Positions 25,301 through 34,206 of a stretch of DNA of 64,000 bases are shown here, piece after piece. A program made the translations under genes and the position numbers. The stretch comes from Primulina eburnea (Eukaryota; Streptophyta; Magnoliopsida; Lamiales; Gesneriaceae): positions 186,001 through 250,000 of the forward strand of contig NW_027331436.1 of NCBI RefSeq assembly GCF_022965805.1, written 5' to 3'. Position 1 is the stretch's first letter. Each line of letters opens with the position of its first letter. The notes under the pieces were generated by a model. It was not told where the DNA came from. It did no database searches and saw only the letters and a program-made list of their open reading frames with translations.

Positions 25301-28300
25301 GTCCTAGGCAACCCAAGAATAAAGTCCATAGAAATGTCAATCCAAGTTCTTTTTAAGAATAGCACGCAAAAGTGTTCTCAAAGTTCTATTTACAACTTCA
25401 GTTTGTCCATCCGTTTGAGGATGACAAGTAGTAGATTACAACAATATTGAGCAAAGTTTAGCCATAAAGTAATCCAAAAATAGAATCCCTCCCCTTCTTA
25501 GTCCTAGGCAACCCCAAAATAAAGTGCATAGAAATGTCAATCCAAGTTCTTTTTAAGAATAGCACGCACAAGTGTTCCCAAAGTTCTATTTACAACTTCA
25601 GTTTGTCCATCCGTTTGAGGATGACAAGTAGTAGATTACAACAATATTGAGCAAAGTTTAGCCCATAAAGTAATCCAAAAATAGAATCCCTCCCCTTCTT
25701 AGTCCTAGGCAACCCCAAAATAAAGTGCATAGAAATGTCAATCCAAGTTCTTTTTAAGAATAGCATGCACAAGTGTTCCCAAAGTTCTATTTACAACTTC
25801 AGTTTGTCCATCCGTTTGAGGATGACAAGTAGTAGATTACAACAATATTGAACAAAGTTTAGCCCATAAAGTAATCTAAAAATAGAATCCCTCACCTTCT
25901 TAGTCCTAGGCAACCCCAAAATAAAGTACATAGAAATGTCAGTCCAAGTTCTTTTAAGAATAGCACGCAAAAGTGTTCCAGAAGTTCTATTTACAACTTC
26001 AGTTTGTCCATCCGTTTGAGGATGACAAGTAGTAGATTACAACAATATGGAGCAAAGTTTAGCCCATAAAGTAATGCAAAAATAGAATCCCTCCCCTTCT
26101 TAGTCCTAGGCAACCCCAAAATAAAGTCCATAGAAATGTCAATCCAAGTTCTTTTAAGAATAGCACGCACAAGTGTTCCCAAAGTTCTATTTACAACTTC
26201 AGTTTGTCCATCCGTTTGGGGATGACAAGTAGTAGATTACAACAATATTGAGCAAAGTTTAGCCAATATAAGTTCGATTGACAACTTCAGTTTGTCCATC
26301 CGTTTGAGGATGACAAGTAGTAGATTACAACAATATTGAGCAAAGTTTAGCCCATAAAGTAATCCAAAAATAGAATCCCTCTCCTTCTTAGTCCTAGGAA
26401 ATCCCAGAATAAAGTCCATAGAAATGTCAATCCAAGTTCTTTTTAAGAATAGCACGCAAAAGTGTTCTCAAAGTTCTATTTACAACTTCAGTTTGTCCAT
26501 CCGTTTGAGGATGACAAGTAGTAGATTACAACAATATTGAGCAAAGTTTAGCCCATAAAGTAATCCAAAAATAGAATCCCTCACCTTCTCAGTCCTAGGC
26601 AACCCCAAAATAAAGTGCATAGAAATGTCAATCCAAGTTCTTTTTAAGAATAGCACGCAAAAGTGTTCCCAAAGTTCTATTTACAACTTCAGTTTGTCCA
26701 TCCGTTTGAGGATGACAAATTGTAGATTACAACTTTATTGTGCAAAGTTTAGCCCATAAAGTAATCCAAAAATAGAATCCCTCCCCTTCTTAGTCCTTGG
26801 CAACCCCAAAATAAAGTTCATAGAAATGTCAATCCAAGTTCTTTTTAAGAATAGCACGCAAAAGTGTTCCTAAAGTTCTATTGACAACTTCAGTTTGTCC
26901 ATTCGTTTGAGGATGACAAGTAGTAGATTACAACAATATTGAGCAAAGTTTAGCCCATAAAGTAATCCAAAAATAGAATCCCTCCCCTTCTTAGTCCTAG
27001 GCAACCCAACAATAAAGTCCATAGAAATGTCAATCCAAGTTATTTTTAAGAATAGCCGCAAAAGTGTTCTCAAAGTTCTATTTACAACTTCAGTTTGTCC
27101 ATCCGTTTGAGGATGACAAGTAGTAGATTACAACAATATTGAGCAAAGTTTAGCCATAAAGTAATCCAAAAATAGAATCCCTCCCCTTCTTAGTCCTAGG
27201 AAACCCCAAAATAAAGTGCATAGAAATGTCAATCCAAGTTCTTTTTAAGAATAGCACGCAAAAGTGTTCCCAAAGTTCTATTTACAACTTCAGTTTGTCC
27301 ATCCGTTTGAGGATGACAAGTTGTAGATTACAACTTTATTGTGCAAAGTTTAGCCCATTAAGTAATCCAAAAATAGAATCCCTCCCCTTCTTAGTCCTTG
27401 GCAACCCCAAAATAAAGTCCATAGAAATGTCAATCTAAGTTCTTTTTAAGAATAGCACGCAAAAGTGTTCCTAAAGTTCTATTGACAACTTCAGTTTGTC
27501 CATCCGTTTGAGGATGACAAGTAGTAGATTACAACAATATTGAGCAAAGTTTAGCCCATAAAGTAATCCAAAAATAGAATCCCTCCCCTTCTTAGTCCTA
27601 GGCAACCCAAGAATAAAGTCCATAGAAATGTCAATCCAAGTTCTTTTTAAGAATAGCACGCACAAGTGTTCCCAAAGTTCTATTTACAACTTCAGTTTGT
27701 CCATCCGTTTGAGGATGACAAGTAGTAGATTACAACAATATTGAGCAAAGTTTAGCCCATAAAGTAATCCAAAAATAGAATCCCTCACCTTCTCAGTCCT
27801 AGGCAACCCCAAAATAAAGTGCATAGAAATGTCAGTCCAAGTTCTTTTAAGAATAGCACGCAAAAGTGTTCCCAAAGTTCTATTTACAACTTCAGTTTGT
27901 CCATCCGTTTGAGGATGACAAGTAGCAGATTACAACAATATGGAGCAAAGTTTAGCCCATATAAGTTCGATTGACAACTTCAGTTTGTCCATCCGTTTGA
28001 TGATGACAAATAGTAGATTACAACAATATTGAGCAAAGTTTAGCCCATAAAGTAATCCAAAAATAGAATCCCTCCCCTTCTTAGTCCTAGGCAACCCCAA
28101 AATAAAGTGCATATAAATGTTAATCCAAGTTCTTTTAAGAATAGCACGCACAAGTGTTCCCAAAGTTCTATTTACAACTTCAGTTTGTCCATCCGTTTGA
28201 GGATGACAAGTAGTAGATTACAACAATATTGAGCAAAGTTTAGCCCATAAAGTAATCCAAAAATAGAATCCCTCACCTTCTTAGTCCTAGGCAACCCCAA

Positions 28301-30754
28301 AATAAAGTCCACAGAAATGTCAGTCCAAGTTCTTTTGAGAATAGCACGCAAAAGTGTTCCCAAAGTTCTATTTACAACTTCAGTTTGTCCATCCGTTTGG
28401 GGATGACAAGTAGTAGATTACAACAATATTGAGCAAAGTTTAGCCCATATAAGTTCTATTGACAACTTCAGTTTGTCCATCCGTTTGAGGATGACAAATA
28501 GTAGATTACAACAATATTGAGCAAAGTTTAGCCCATAAAGTAATCCAAAAATAGAATCCCTCCCCTTCTTAGTCCTAGGCAACCCAAGAATAAAGTCCAT
28601 AGAAATGTCAATCCAAGTTCTTTTTAAGAATAGCACGCAAAAGTGTTCTCAAAGTTCTATTTACAACTTCAGTTTGTCCATCCGTTTGAGGATGACAAGT
28701 AGTAGATTACAACAATATTGAGCAAAGTTTAGCCATAAAGTAATCCAAAAATAGAATCCCTCCCCTTCTTAGTCCTAGGCAACCCCAAAATAAAGTGCAT
28801 AGAAATGTCAATCCAAGTTCTTTTAAGAATAGCACGCAAAAGTGTTCCCAAAGTTCTATTTACAACTTCAGTTTGTCCATCTGTTTGAGGATGACAAGTA
28901 GTAGATTACAACAATATTGAGCAATGTTTAGCCCATAAAGTAATCCAAAAATAGAATCCCTCCCCTTCTTAGTCCTAGGCAACCCCAAAATAAAGTCCAT
29001 AGAAATGTCAATCCAAGTTCTTTTTAAGAATAGCACGCAAAAGTGTTCCCAAAGTTCTATTTACAACTTCAGTTTGTCCATCTGTTTGAGGATGACAAGT
29101 AGTAGATTACAACAATATTGAGCAAAGTTTAGCCATAAAGTAATCCAAAAATAGAATCCCTCCCCTTCTTAGTCCTTGGCAACCCCAAAATAAAGTCCAT
29201 AGAAATGTCAATCCAAGTTCTTTTTAAGAATAGCACGCAAAAGTGTTCCTAAAGTTCTATTGACAACTTCAGTTTGTCCATCCGTTTGAGGATGACAAGT
29301 AGTAGATTACAACAATATTGAGCAAAGTTTAGCCCATAAAGTAATCCAAAAATAGAATCCCTCCCCTTCTTAGTCCTAGGCAACCCAAGAATAAAGTCCA
29401 TAGAAATGTCAATCCAAGTTCTTTTTAAGAATAGCACGCAAAAGTGTTCTCAAAGTTCTATTTACAACTTCAGTTTGTCCATCCGTTTGAGGATGACAAG
29501 TAGTAGATTACAACAATATTGAGCAAAGTTTAGCCATAAAGTAATCCAAAAATAGAATCCCTCCCCTTCTTAGTCCTAGGCAACCCCAAAATAAAGTGCA
29601 TAGAAATGTCAATCCAAGTTCTTTTTAAGAATAGCACGCAAAAGTGTTCCCAAAGTTCTATTTACAACTTCAGTTTGTCCATCTGTTTGAGGATGACAAG
29701 TAGTAGATTACAACAATATTGAGCAATGTTTAGCCCATAAAGTAATCCAAAAATAGAATCCCTCCCCTTCTTAGTCCTAGGCAACCCCAAAATAAAGTGC
29801 ATAGAAATGTCAATCCAAGTTCTTTTTAAGAATAGCACGCACAAGTGTTCCCAAAGTTCTATTTACAACTTCAGTTTGTCCATCCGTTTGAGGATGACAA
29901 GTAGTAGATTACAACAATATTGAGCAAAGTTTAGCCCATAAAGTAATCCAAAAATAGAATCCCTCCCCTTCTTAGTCCTAGGCAACCCCAAAATAAAGTG
30001 CATAGAAATGTCAATCCAAGTTCTTTTTAAGAATAGCACGCACAAGTGTTCCCAAAGTTCTATTTACAACTTCAGTTTGTCCATCCGTTTGAGGATGACA
30101 AGTAGTAGATTACAACAATATGGAGCAAAGTTTAGCCCATAAAGTAATGCAAAAATAGAATCCCTCCCCTTCTTAGTCCTAGGCAACCCCAAAATAAAGT
30201 CCATAGAAATGTCAATCCAAGTTCTTTTAAGAATAGCACGCACAAGTGTTCCCAAAGTTCTATTTACAACTTCAGTTTGTCCATCCGTTTGGGGATGACA
30301 AGTAGTAGATTACAACAATATTGAGCAAAGTTTAGCCCATATAAGTTCGATTGACAACTTCAGTTTGTCCATCCGTTTGAGGATGACAAATAGTAGATTA
30401 CAACAATATTGAGCAAAGTTTAGCCCATAAAGTAATGCAAAAATAGAATCCCTCCCCTTTTTAGTCCTAGGCAACCCCAAAATAAAGTCCATAGAAATGT
30501 CAATCCAAGTCTCTTTAAGAATAGCACGCACAAGTGTTCCCAAAGTTCTATTTACAACTTCAGTTTGTCCATCCGTTTGGGGATGACAAGTAGTAGATTA
30601 CAACAATATTGAGCAAAGTTTAGCCCATATAAGTTCGATTGACAACTTCAGTTTGTCCATCCGTTTGAGGATGACAAATAGTAGATTACAACAATATTGA
30701 GCAAAGTTTAGCCCATAAAGTAATCCAAAAATAGAATCCCTCCCCTTCTTAGTC

Positions 30755-30759
30755 CTAGG
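30755..30759. repeat. Target-site duplication (ctagg), left
   Basis: Five bases ctagg directly precede the LTR start tgtgggg at 30760 and are repeated at 40863-40867. Removing the insert restores an uninterrupted array monomer. Confidence 0.95.
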
Positions 30760-30849
30760 TGTGGGGACCCGGGCTCTAACTCTTTTCTTTGGGATTTAAA
30801 TGGATCATTAATATAAAAAGTGGGTCAAATTTTTGCTTTTACAACATCA

Positions 30850-30854
30850 AATCT
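30850..30854. repeat. Target-site duplication (aatct) of the nested solo LTR, left
   Basis: aatct at 30850-30854 recurs at 32331-32335. The uninterrupted site is visible in the other LTR as catcaaatctaatgtat near 39085. Confidence 0.95.
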
Positions 30855-31144
30855 TGTGGGGACCCGGGCTCTAAATCTTTTTCTTGGGATTAAATGGATT
30901 GTTATTCTAAAATGTGGGTCAATTTTTCGCTTTTATATTTAAATCAAAATGTAACTAGACAAGCACAAGTTCTTTATTTAATTTACAACATACAAACATA
31001 AAATCTATGTCCTGTTCCGTATGTCCTCAACTAACCAGTAATAAAATACAGTACATAACAAAAGACAACTACTGGTCCGTCTGCTAGGCCCGAGATCTCC
31101 ACGCTAACACGATCATCTCTGTCTCGACCCAAATCCTGCCCCAC

Positions 31145-31190
31145 CTGTTGTTATGCACACATACAGACATAACAACAGCCGGAAAACCGG
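31145..31190. other. Invariant double inverted repeat in the solo LTR
   Basis: ctgttgttatg (31145-31155) and cataacaacag (31168-31178) form a perfect 11-bp inverted repeat with a 12-base loop. A ccgg-aaaa-ccgg hairpin (31179-31190) follows immediately. The same block occurs at 32535-32580 and 39292-39337 in the other LTR family. Confidence 0.85.
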
Positions 31191-31343
31191 TGAGAACACA
31201 TCCCAGTATAAACATGTGAACATGCATATAAATACTATAAAACATGAAACATGCTGATATGAATGTCATTCATATAAAATCATGAAATGCGAGCCTAATC
31301 ATGTCTAGATGCGACTCGACTAAAACTCTAGGGATCCCGGTGT

Positions 31344-31501
31344 GAATAAGACGATCTATCACCTACCCTCCCAATCGGGGTGACGGTACGTCTTATTCCT
31401 AGACTTCGGCCTGATCTGTATCCACGTCTACAAAGGGGCGGTGATCTTCCCCTAAGCTGGGATAGAACCGAACATCTAGAAGTCTGCCTGATCTCCAGAC
31501 T
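31344..31501 (-). other. Putative structured RNA domain in the LTR leader (solo LTR copy)
   Basis: Stems readable by eye: gaataagacg/cgtcttattc (31344-31353 with 31389-31398); ctaga..ttcgg with ccgaa..tctag (31399-31409 with 31468-31479); inner tatcc/ggata; agggg/cccct (31434-31453); agtctg/cagact (31481-31501). The segment aligns with 32705-32858, where different bases form the same stems. It lies downstream of the TATA-like box on the minus strand, so it would be transcribed. Confidence 0.6.
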
Positions 31502-31546
31502 GTCCTATCTTAATGCATGAATACAAAATCTGTAAACAAGCATAAT

Positions 31547-31680
31547 CATCTAATGCAATGTAACATGATCTGTAAACAAAGCATAATAAGAATTGAATAC
31601 AAGTTCTAATAAACATCTAATGCAATGTAACATGATCTGTAAACAAAGCATAGCGAGATTTGCATACAAGATCTATAAAC
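31547..31680 (-). repeat. 67-bp tandem duplication in the solo LTR
   Basis: catctaatgcaatgtaacat begins at 31547 and again at 31614, followed in both by gatctgtaaacaaagcata. The ends of the two copies have diverged. A third degenerate copy may lie just to the left (tctgtaaacaagcata). Confidence 0.75.
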
Positions 31681-31748
31681 AAATCTATAATAATAATACC
31701 TATATCAAGATATAAACAATAAAACTCGTATGTGGTTTTGGTTGGGAA

Positions 31749-31772
31749 ACTCAAATGTGATCTCATTTGAGT
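31749..31772 (-). other. Hairpin actcaaatg-tgatct-catttgagt (solo LTR)
   Basis: Perfect 9-bp inverted repeat with a tgatct loop. It corresponds to the 11-bp hairpin at 33066-33091 in the related LTR, where the innermost shared pair is a-t instead of g-c. Confidence 0.75.
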
Positions 31773-31918
31773 CGTGATTCCCCAAAACAAAACATGTATT
31801 ATACCTTTCGTCGTAGAATTGCTGTTACAGTCGTGAAGATGAATCTGCAATAGAATGTCTAACACTTTCTAGGAAATGTTTCTTTAACACTTACTAATCA
31901 AATGAAATCTCGCGCCTC

Positions 31919-31926
31919 TATTTATA
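31919..31926 (-). promoter_or_regulatory. TATA-like box of the solo LTR
   Basis: The plus strand reads tatttata, which is TATAAATA on the minus strand. It is the best TATA match in this LTR and sits just downstream of the GC-rich palindrome array, as expected for a U3 core promoter. Confidence 0.6.
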
Positions 31927-31932
31927 GACAAT

Positions 31933-32185
31933 GATCGGAAGATCCGATCCACTTCGGACGCTCCGATCTGACACACTTCGGACGCTCCGAACTCACTTCG
32001 GACGTTCCGAATCCTGCATGTCTTCCACGTCTCTAGCCAACTGTCTCGGATGATCCGAACTACGATCGGTCGATCCGAACTCTGCATGCCATCCATGTGT
32101 CCAGCCACCTGGCTCGGACGCTCCGAACGCCGAACGGACGATCCGAACGCATCGGACGATCCGATCCTGGTTCGGTCCTTCCGGT
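31933..32185. promoter_or_regulatory. U3 palindrome array of the solo LTR (about ten 15-bp dyads)
   Basis: Ten copies of a degenerate palindrome approximating ttcggacgntccgaa, for example ttcggacgctccgat, ttcggacgttccgaa, ctcggatgatccgaa, gatcggtcgatccgaa and atcggacgatccgat. They are spaced irregularly upstream (minus-strand sense) of the TATA-like box. They could be transcription-factor sites or DNA cruciform elements; no factor is identified. Confidence 0.7.
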
Positions 32186-32330
32186 CTCACCAAAATATAA
32201 ATAATCCAACATTCTCGATATCGGTCAATCTAATCTCAATAGATATCATTTCTTATTTCTTATGGTTATGTACAATCTTCACAACATATCTATGAATTCG
32301 TACATGTCAATCATTGCTCTGGGCATTACA

Positions 32331-32335
32331 AATCT
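32331..32335. repeat. Target-site duplication (aatct) of the nested solo LTR, right
   Basis: Second copy of the 5-bp duplication, after which the host LTR sequence resumes. Confidence 0.95.
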
Positions 32336-32534
32336 AATGTATATAAACAACATACATGCCTTATTTAAATTACCAACGTAAGGTACAATATGTCTTGTTT
32401 CAACTACTCTGAACAACTAGTAATAAAATACAGTACATGTCAAAGTACAACTACTAGCCATCTGCTATGCCCGTGATCACCACGCTATGTCATATCTGTC
32501 TCTCATCCTCTGCGTGACCCAGATCCTGCCCCAC

Positions 32535-32580
32535 CTGTTGTTATGCACACATACAGACATAACAACAGCCGGAAAACCGG
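32535..32580. other. Invariant double inverted repeat, 3' LTR
   Basis: Same ctgttgttatg/cataacaacag and ccgg-aaaa-ccgg block as in the solo LTR, identical here despite divergence of the surrounding sequence. Confidence 0.85.
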
Positions 32581-32704
32581 TGAGAACAAATCCCAGTATA
32601 AACATGAACATGCTATCATGAATGACCTCATATGCACATGCAATGCAATGCGAACCAAACCATGTCTGGACTCGACTCGACTAGAACTCTAGGGATCCCG
32701 GGGT

Positions 32705-32858
32705 GAATAAGACGTCACTACCTACCCTCCACTCGGGGTAATGAACGTCTCATTCCTAGACTTCGGTCTGAGCTGTATCAACGGCGGCAATAAGAGTAAT
32801 GCCTACTCCTATGCTGAGATACACCGAAACGTCTAGATATTTGACAATGCCTGTCAAA
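32705..32858 (-). other. Putative structured RNA domain, 3' LTR
   Basis: Stems: gaataagacg with cgtctcattc (32705-32714/32746-32755), in which the single non-Watson-Crick position is U-G only on the minus strand; ctagac..ttcggt with accgaa(ac)gtctag (32756-32767/32823-32836); inner gtatc/gatac; gagta-atgcc-tactc (32794-32808); tttgaca-atgcc-tgtcaaa (32840-32858). It is the counterpart of 31344-31501. Confidence 0.6.
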
Positions 32859-33065
32859 GACTCTCCTATCTCAAATGCAATGAATATCAATATGTAAACA
32901 ACGTATAATCATATTCATGGCTGAATATCACACTGATCATACATGCTTGAATACAATTCTGAAATCAAAGCATAAACATGTTAAAAGATTGAATATAATA
33001 CTATACACAATTCATAAACATGTTACAATATATCTAATAATACTCGTATGTGATTTTGGTTGGGA

Positions 33066-33091
33066 AACTCAAATAATATCTTATTTGAGTT
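33066..33091 (-). other. Hairpin aactcaaataa-tatc-ttatttgagtt (3' LTR)
   Basis: Perfect 11-bp inverted repeat with a 4-base loop. A second copy is at 39823-39848 and a structural homologue in the solo LTR at 31749-31772. Confidence 0.8.
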
Positions 33092-33731
33092 ACATCTCCC
33101 CAAACAAAACATGACTTATACCTTTCGTTGCTAAACCTTTAACGATGTCGAGGTCTCGATGTCGAAGTGACGTAGGATAAATCTGAAATGGTAATGTATA
33201 GGAGTAGCATATCAACATTCTACCCCAAGATAACTCTTACACAATTCAATAATCATTCTCGGTACAATTTAACGGCATAACGACGTGATTTCTCGATACC
33301 GATTAATCCAATTCTCAACAATCAATAACCTCAACTCATAATCATTTATAATTCATCACAATATCAATCTAGAACACTATACTACTGCCCCATCTATCAT
33401 AACACATGCTGAAAAATCGTAATAATAGCATACGATGTCCGTTCTTCCATCCGATTGTGAATATCATCTCACCATATTCATAAGAACATATATCTACCAT
33501 TATATTAAAGTTTCTCCAACATGAAATCTTCAAAACTTGTTGAAACATCAAAATACTTACATCCTTTTGTAGCTAATACGGAGAGGAGTTCAAAACCGCA
33601 ATCGGATTTAAATTTGGATGCTAGAATCTTGCAAAATCTCAATATAAGATGAAGAAGTGTTGAAGCTATTTCCTTAGCAATTCTCTCGGTGACCTTAGCT
33701 GAAAATGGGAGAGAATGAGTCATACTAACAC

Positions 33732-33741
33732 ATATATATAT
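33732..33741 (-). promoter_or_regulatory. TATA-like repeat of the 3' LTR
   Basis: An at-dinucleotide run about 50 bp downstream (minus sense) of the GC-rich hairpin array. It is 2 bp longer here than in the other LTR (40489-40496). It is the likely core promoter element, inferred by position only. Confidence 0.45.
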
Positions 33742-33791
33742 CTTGCATGCAACTCCTACGTGTCTTCCTTAGAATTTGCCAAAATTCATTT

Positions 33792-34002
33792 GGCGCTCGG
33801 GCGGTGATATCTTACCGCTCGGGCGCGAGCTCGGCGCTCGGGCGGTAAGATTCGACCGCCCGGGCGCGGAGGATTCTGCCCGCAAGTGCTGTTCTGGCGC
33901 TCGGGCGGTAATAAACTTCCGCCCGGGCGCCACACCTTCTGCCCGAACGTGATTTTGTTGAACAATGGCGCTCGGGCGGGCTTTTTCTACCGCTCGGGCG
34001 CC
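33792..34002. promoter_or_regulatory. U3 GC-rich hairpin array, 3' LTR (four inverted pairs)
   Basis: Eight copies of a 13-14-bp motif (ggcgctcgggcggt and its near inverse accgctcgggcgc) are arranged as four facing pairs separated by 8-11 bases. A degenerate unit (ctgcccgaacg) lies between the third and fourth pairs. The array lies at the start of U3, upstream of the TATA-like run. Confidence 0.75.
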
Positions 34003-34107
34003 ACTCATGCTGTTTCAAAATTGTACTCTTCACCTTCTTTGACTAATCTAATCTCGATTAACTACTAAAATCACAATTTCACCGATTTAACATTTCCGAG
34101 CTTTACA

Positions 34108-34120
34108 TTTCTCCCCCTCT
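34108..34120 (-). other. Polypurine tract of the Tekay-like element
   Basis: The minus strand reads agagggggagaaa, immediately followed by the 3' LTR (tgtaaagc). This is the expected primer site for plus-strand DNA synthesis. Confidence 0.85.
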
Positions 34121-34206
34121 GAGATATAAGTTCGTCCTCGAACTTGCAACAATAACTTAAATCATATGAAAGGTGTAATGACATCAAAATTAAGTAATTA
34201 CTCACA
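34121..34206 (-). other. 3' untranslated spacer of the Tekay-like element
   Basis: 86 bp between the gag-pol stop and the polypurine tract. No ORF or repeat seen. Confidence 0.7.

Larger units (their letters stand above)
1..30759 (-). repeat. Satellite-like tandem array, left block (~200-bp monomers from a chromovirus integrase)
   Basis: The whole interval consists of head-to-tail copies of a ~200/201-bp unit plus truncated ~89-bp units. Each full unit carries the same landmarks in order: ttcagtttgtccatccg, gattacaacaatattgagc, tttagcccataaag, aatagaatccctcc, agtcctaggcaacccc, gaatagcacgca. On the minus strand the unit encodes integrase fragments ([19 protein letters not shown] and [20 protein letters not shown]), joined out of natural order and broken by stops and frame changes, so it is non-coding. 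Monomer subtypes recur (atatggagc, ttgaacaaag, ttggcaacc, tagccataaag lacking one c, actttattgtgc). The array is open at the left window edge and stops at the retrotransposon insertion. The last 5 bp (ctagg) are a target-site duplication. No other gene is visible in this block. Confidence 0.97.
30855..32330 (-). mobile_element. Solo LTR of a related Ty3/gypsy family, nested in the 3' LTR
   Basis: A 1476-bp segment beginning tgtggggacccgggctc and ending gggcattaca, flanked by aatct duplications, with no internal retrotransposon sequence. It is homologous but clearly diverged from the host LTR: shared blocks include the first ~20 bp, ctgttgttatg..cataacaacag, gactcgact and ctctagggatcccgg. It is therefore another family of the same lineage. 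Its TATA-like box and palindromes point to minus-strand transcription. A solo LTR with intact TSD indicates insertion of a complete element followed by LTR-LTR recombination. Confidence 0.93.
30760..34107 (-). repeat. 3' LTR of the Tekay-like element, interrupted by a solo LTR
   Basis: Begins tgtggggacc and ends gctttaca (TG..CA on both strands). It matches 38998-40862 almost base for base once the nested segment 30855-32330 and one copy of its TSD are removed. It is the 3' LTR because gag-pol reads leftward toward it. Confidence 0.95.

Noticed and set aside
27226..27438. Plus-strand ORF of 70 codons inside the array
   Set aside because: Antisense reading of an array monomer, with no similarity to a known protein and arising from local point changes.
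298..30543. Dozens of 60-125-residue minus-strand ORFs in the left array (also in the right array)
   Set aside because: They are frame-broken echoes of integrase repeated with the monomer. The ~200-bp unit is not a multiple of three, so frames shift each copy and stops recur. No start context or complete domain is present.
31084..32295. Short ORFs in the solo LTR
   Set aside because: Lie in LTR sequence, are not conserved with the related LTR, and carry no motif.
33769..34068. Overlapping Arg/Pro/Ala-rich ORFs in the LTR U3
   Set aside because: They are translations of the GC-rich hairpin array, appear in several frames and both strands, and have no plausible protein character.
30760..34107. 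A 3.3-kb LTR as the true LTR size of the element
   Set aside because: The excess over the partner LTR is precisely the 1476-bp nested solo LTR plus its 5-bp duplication.
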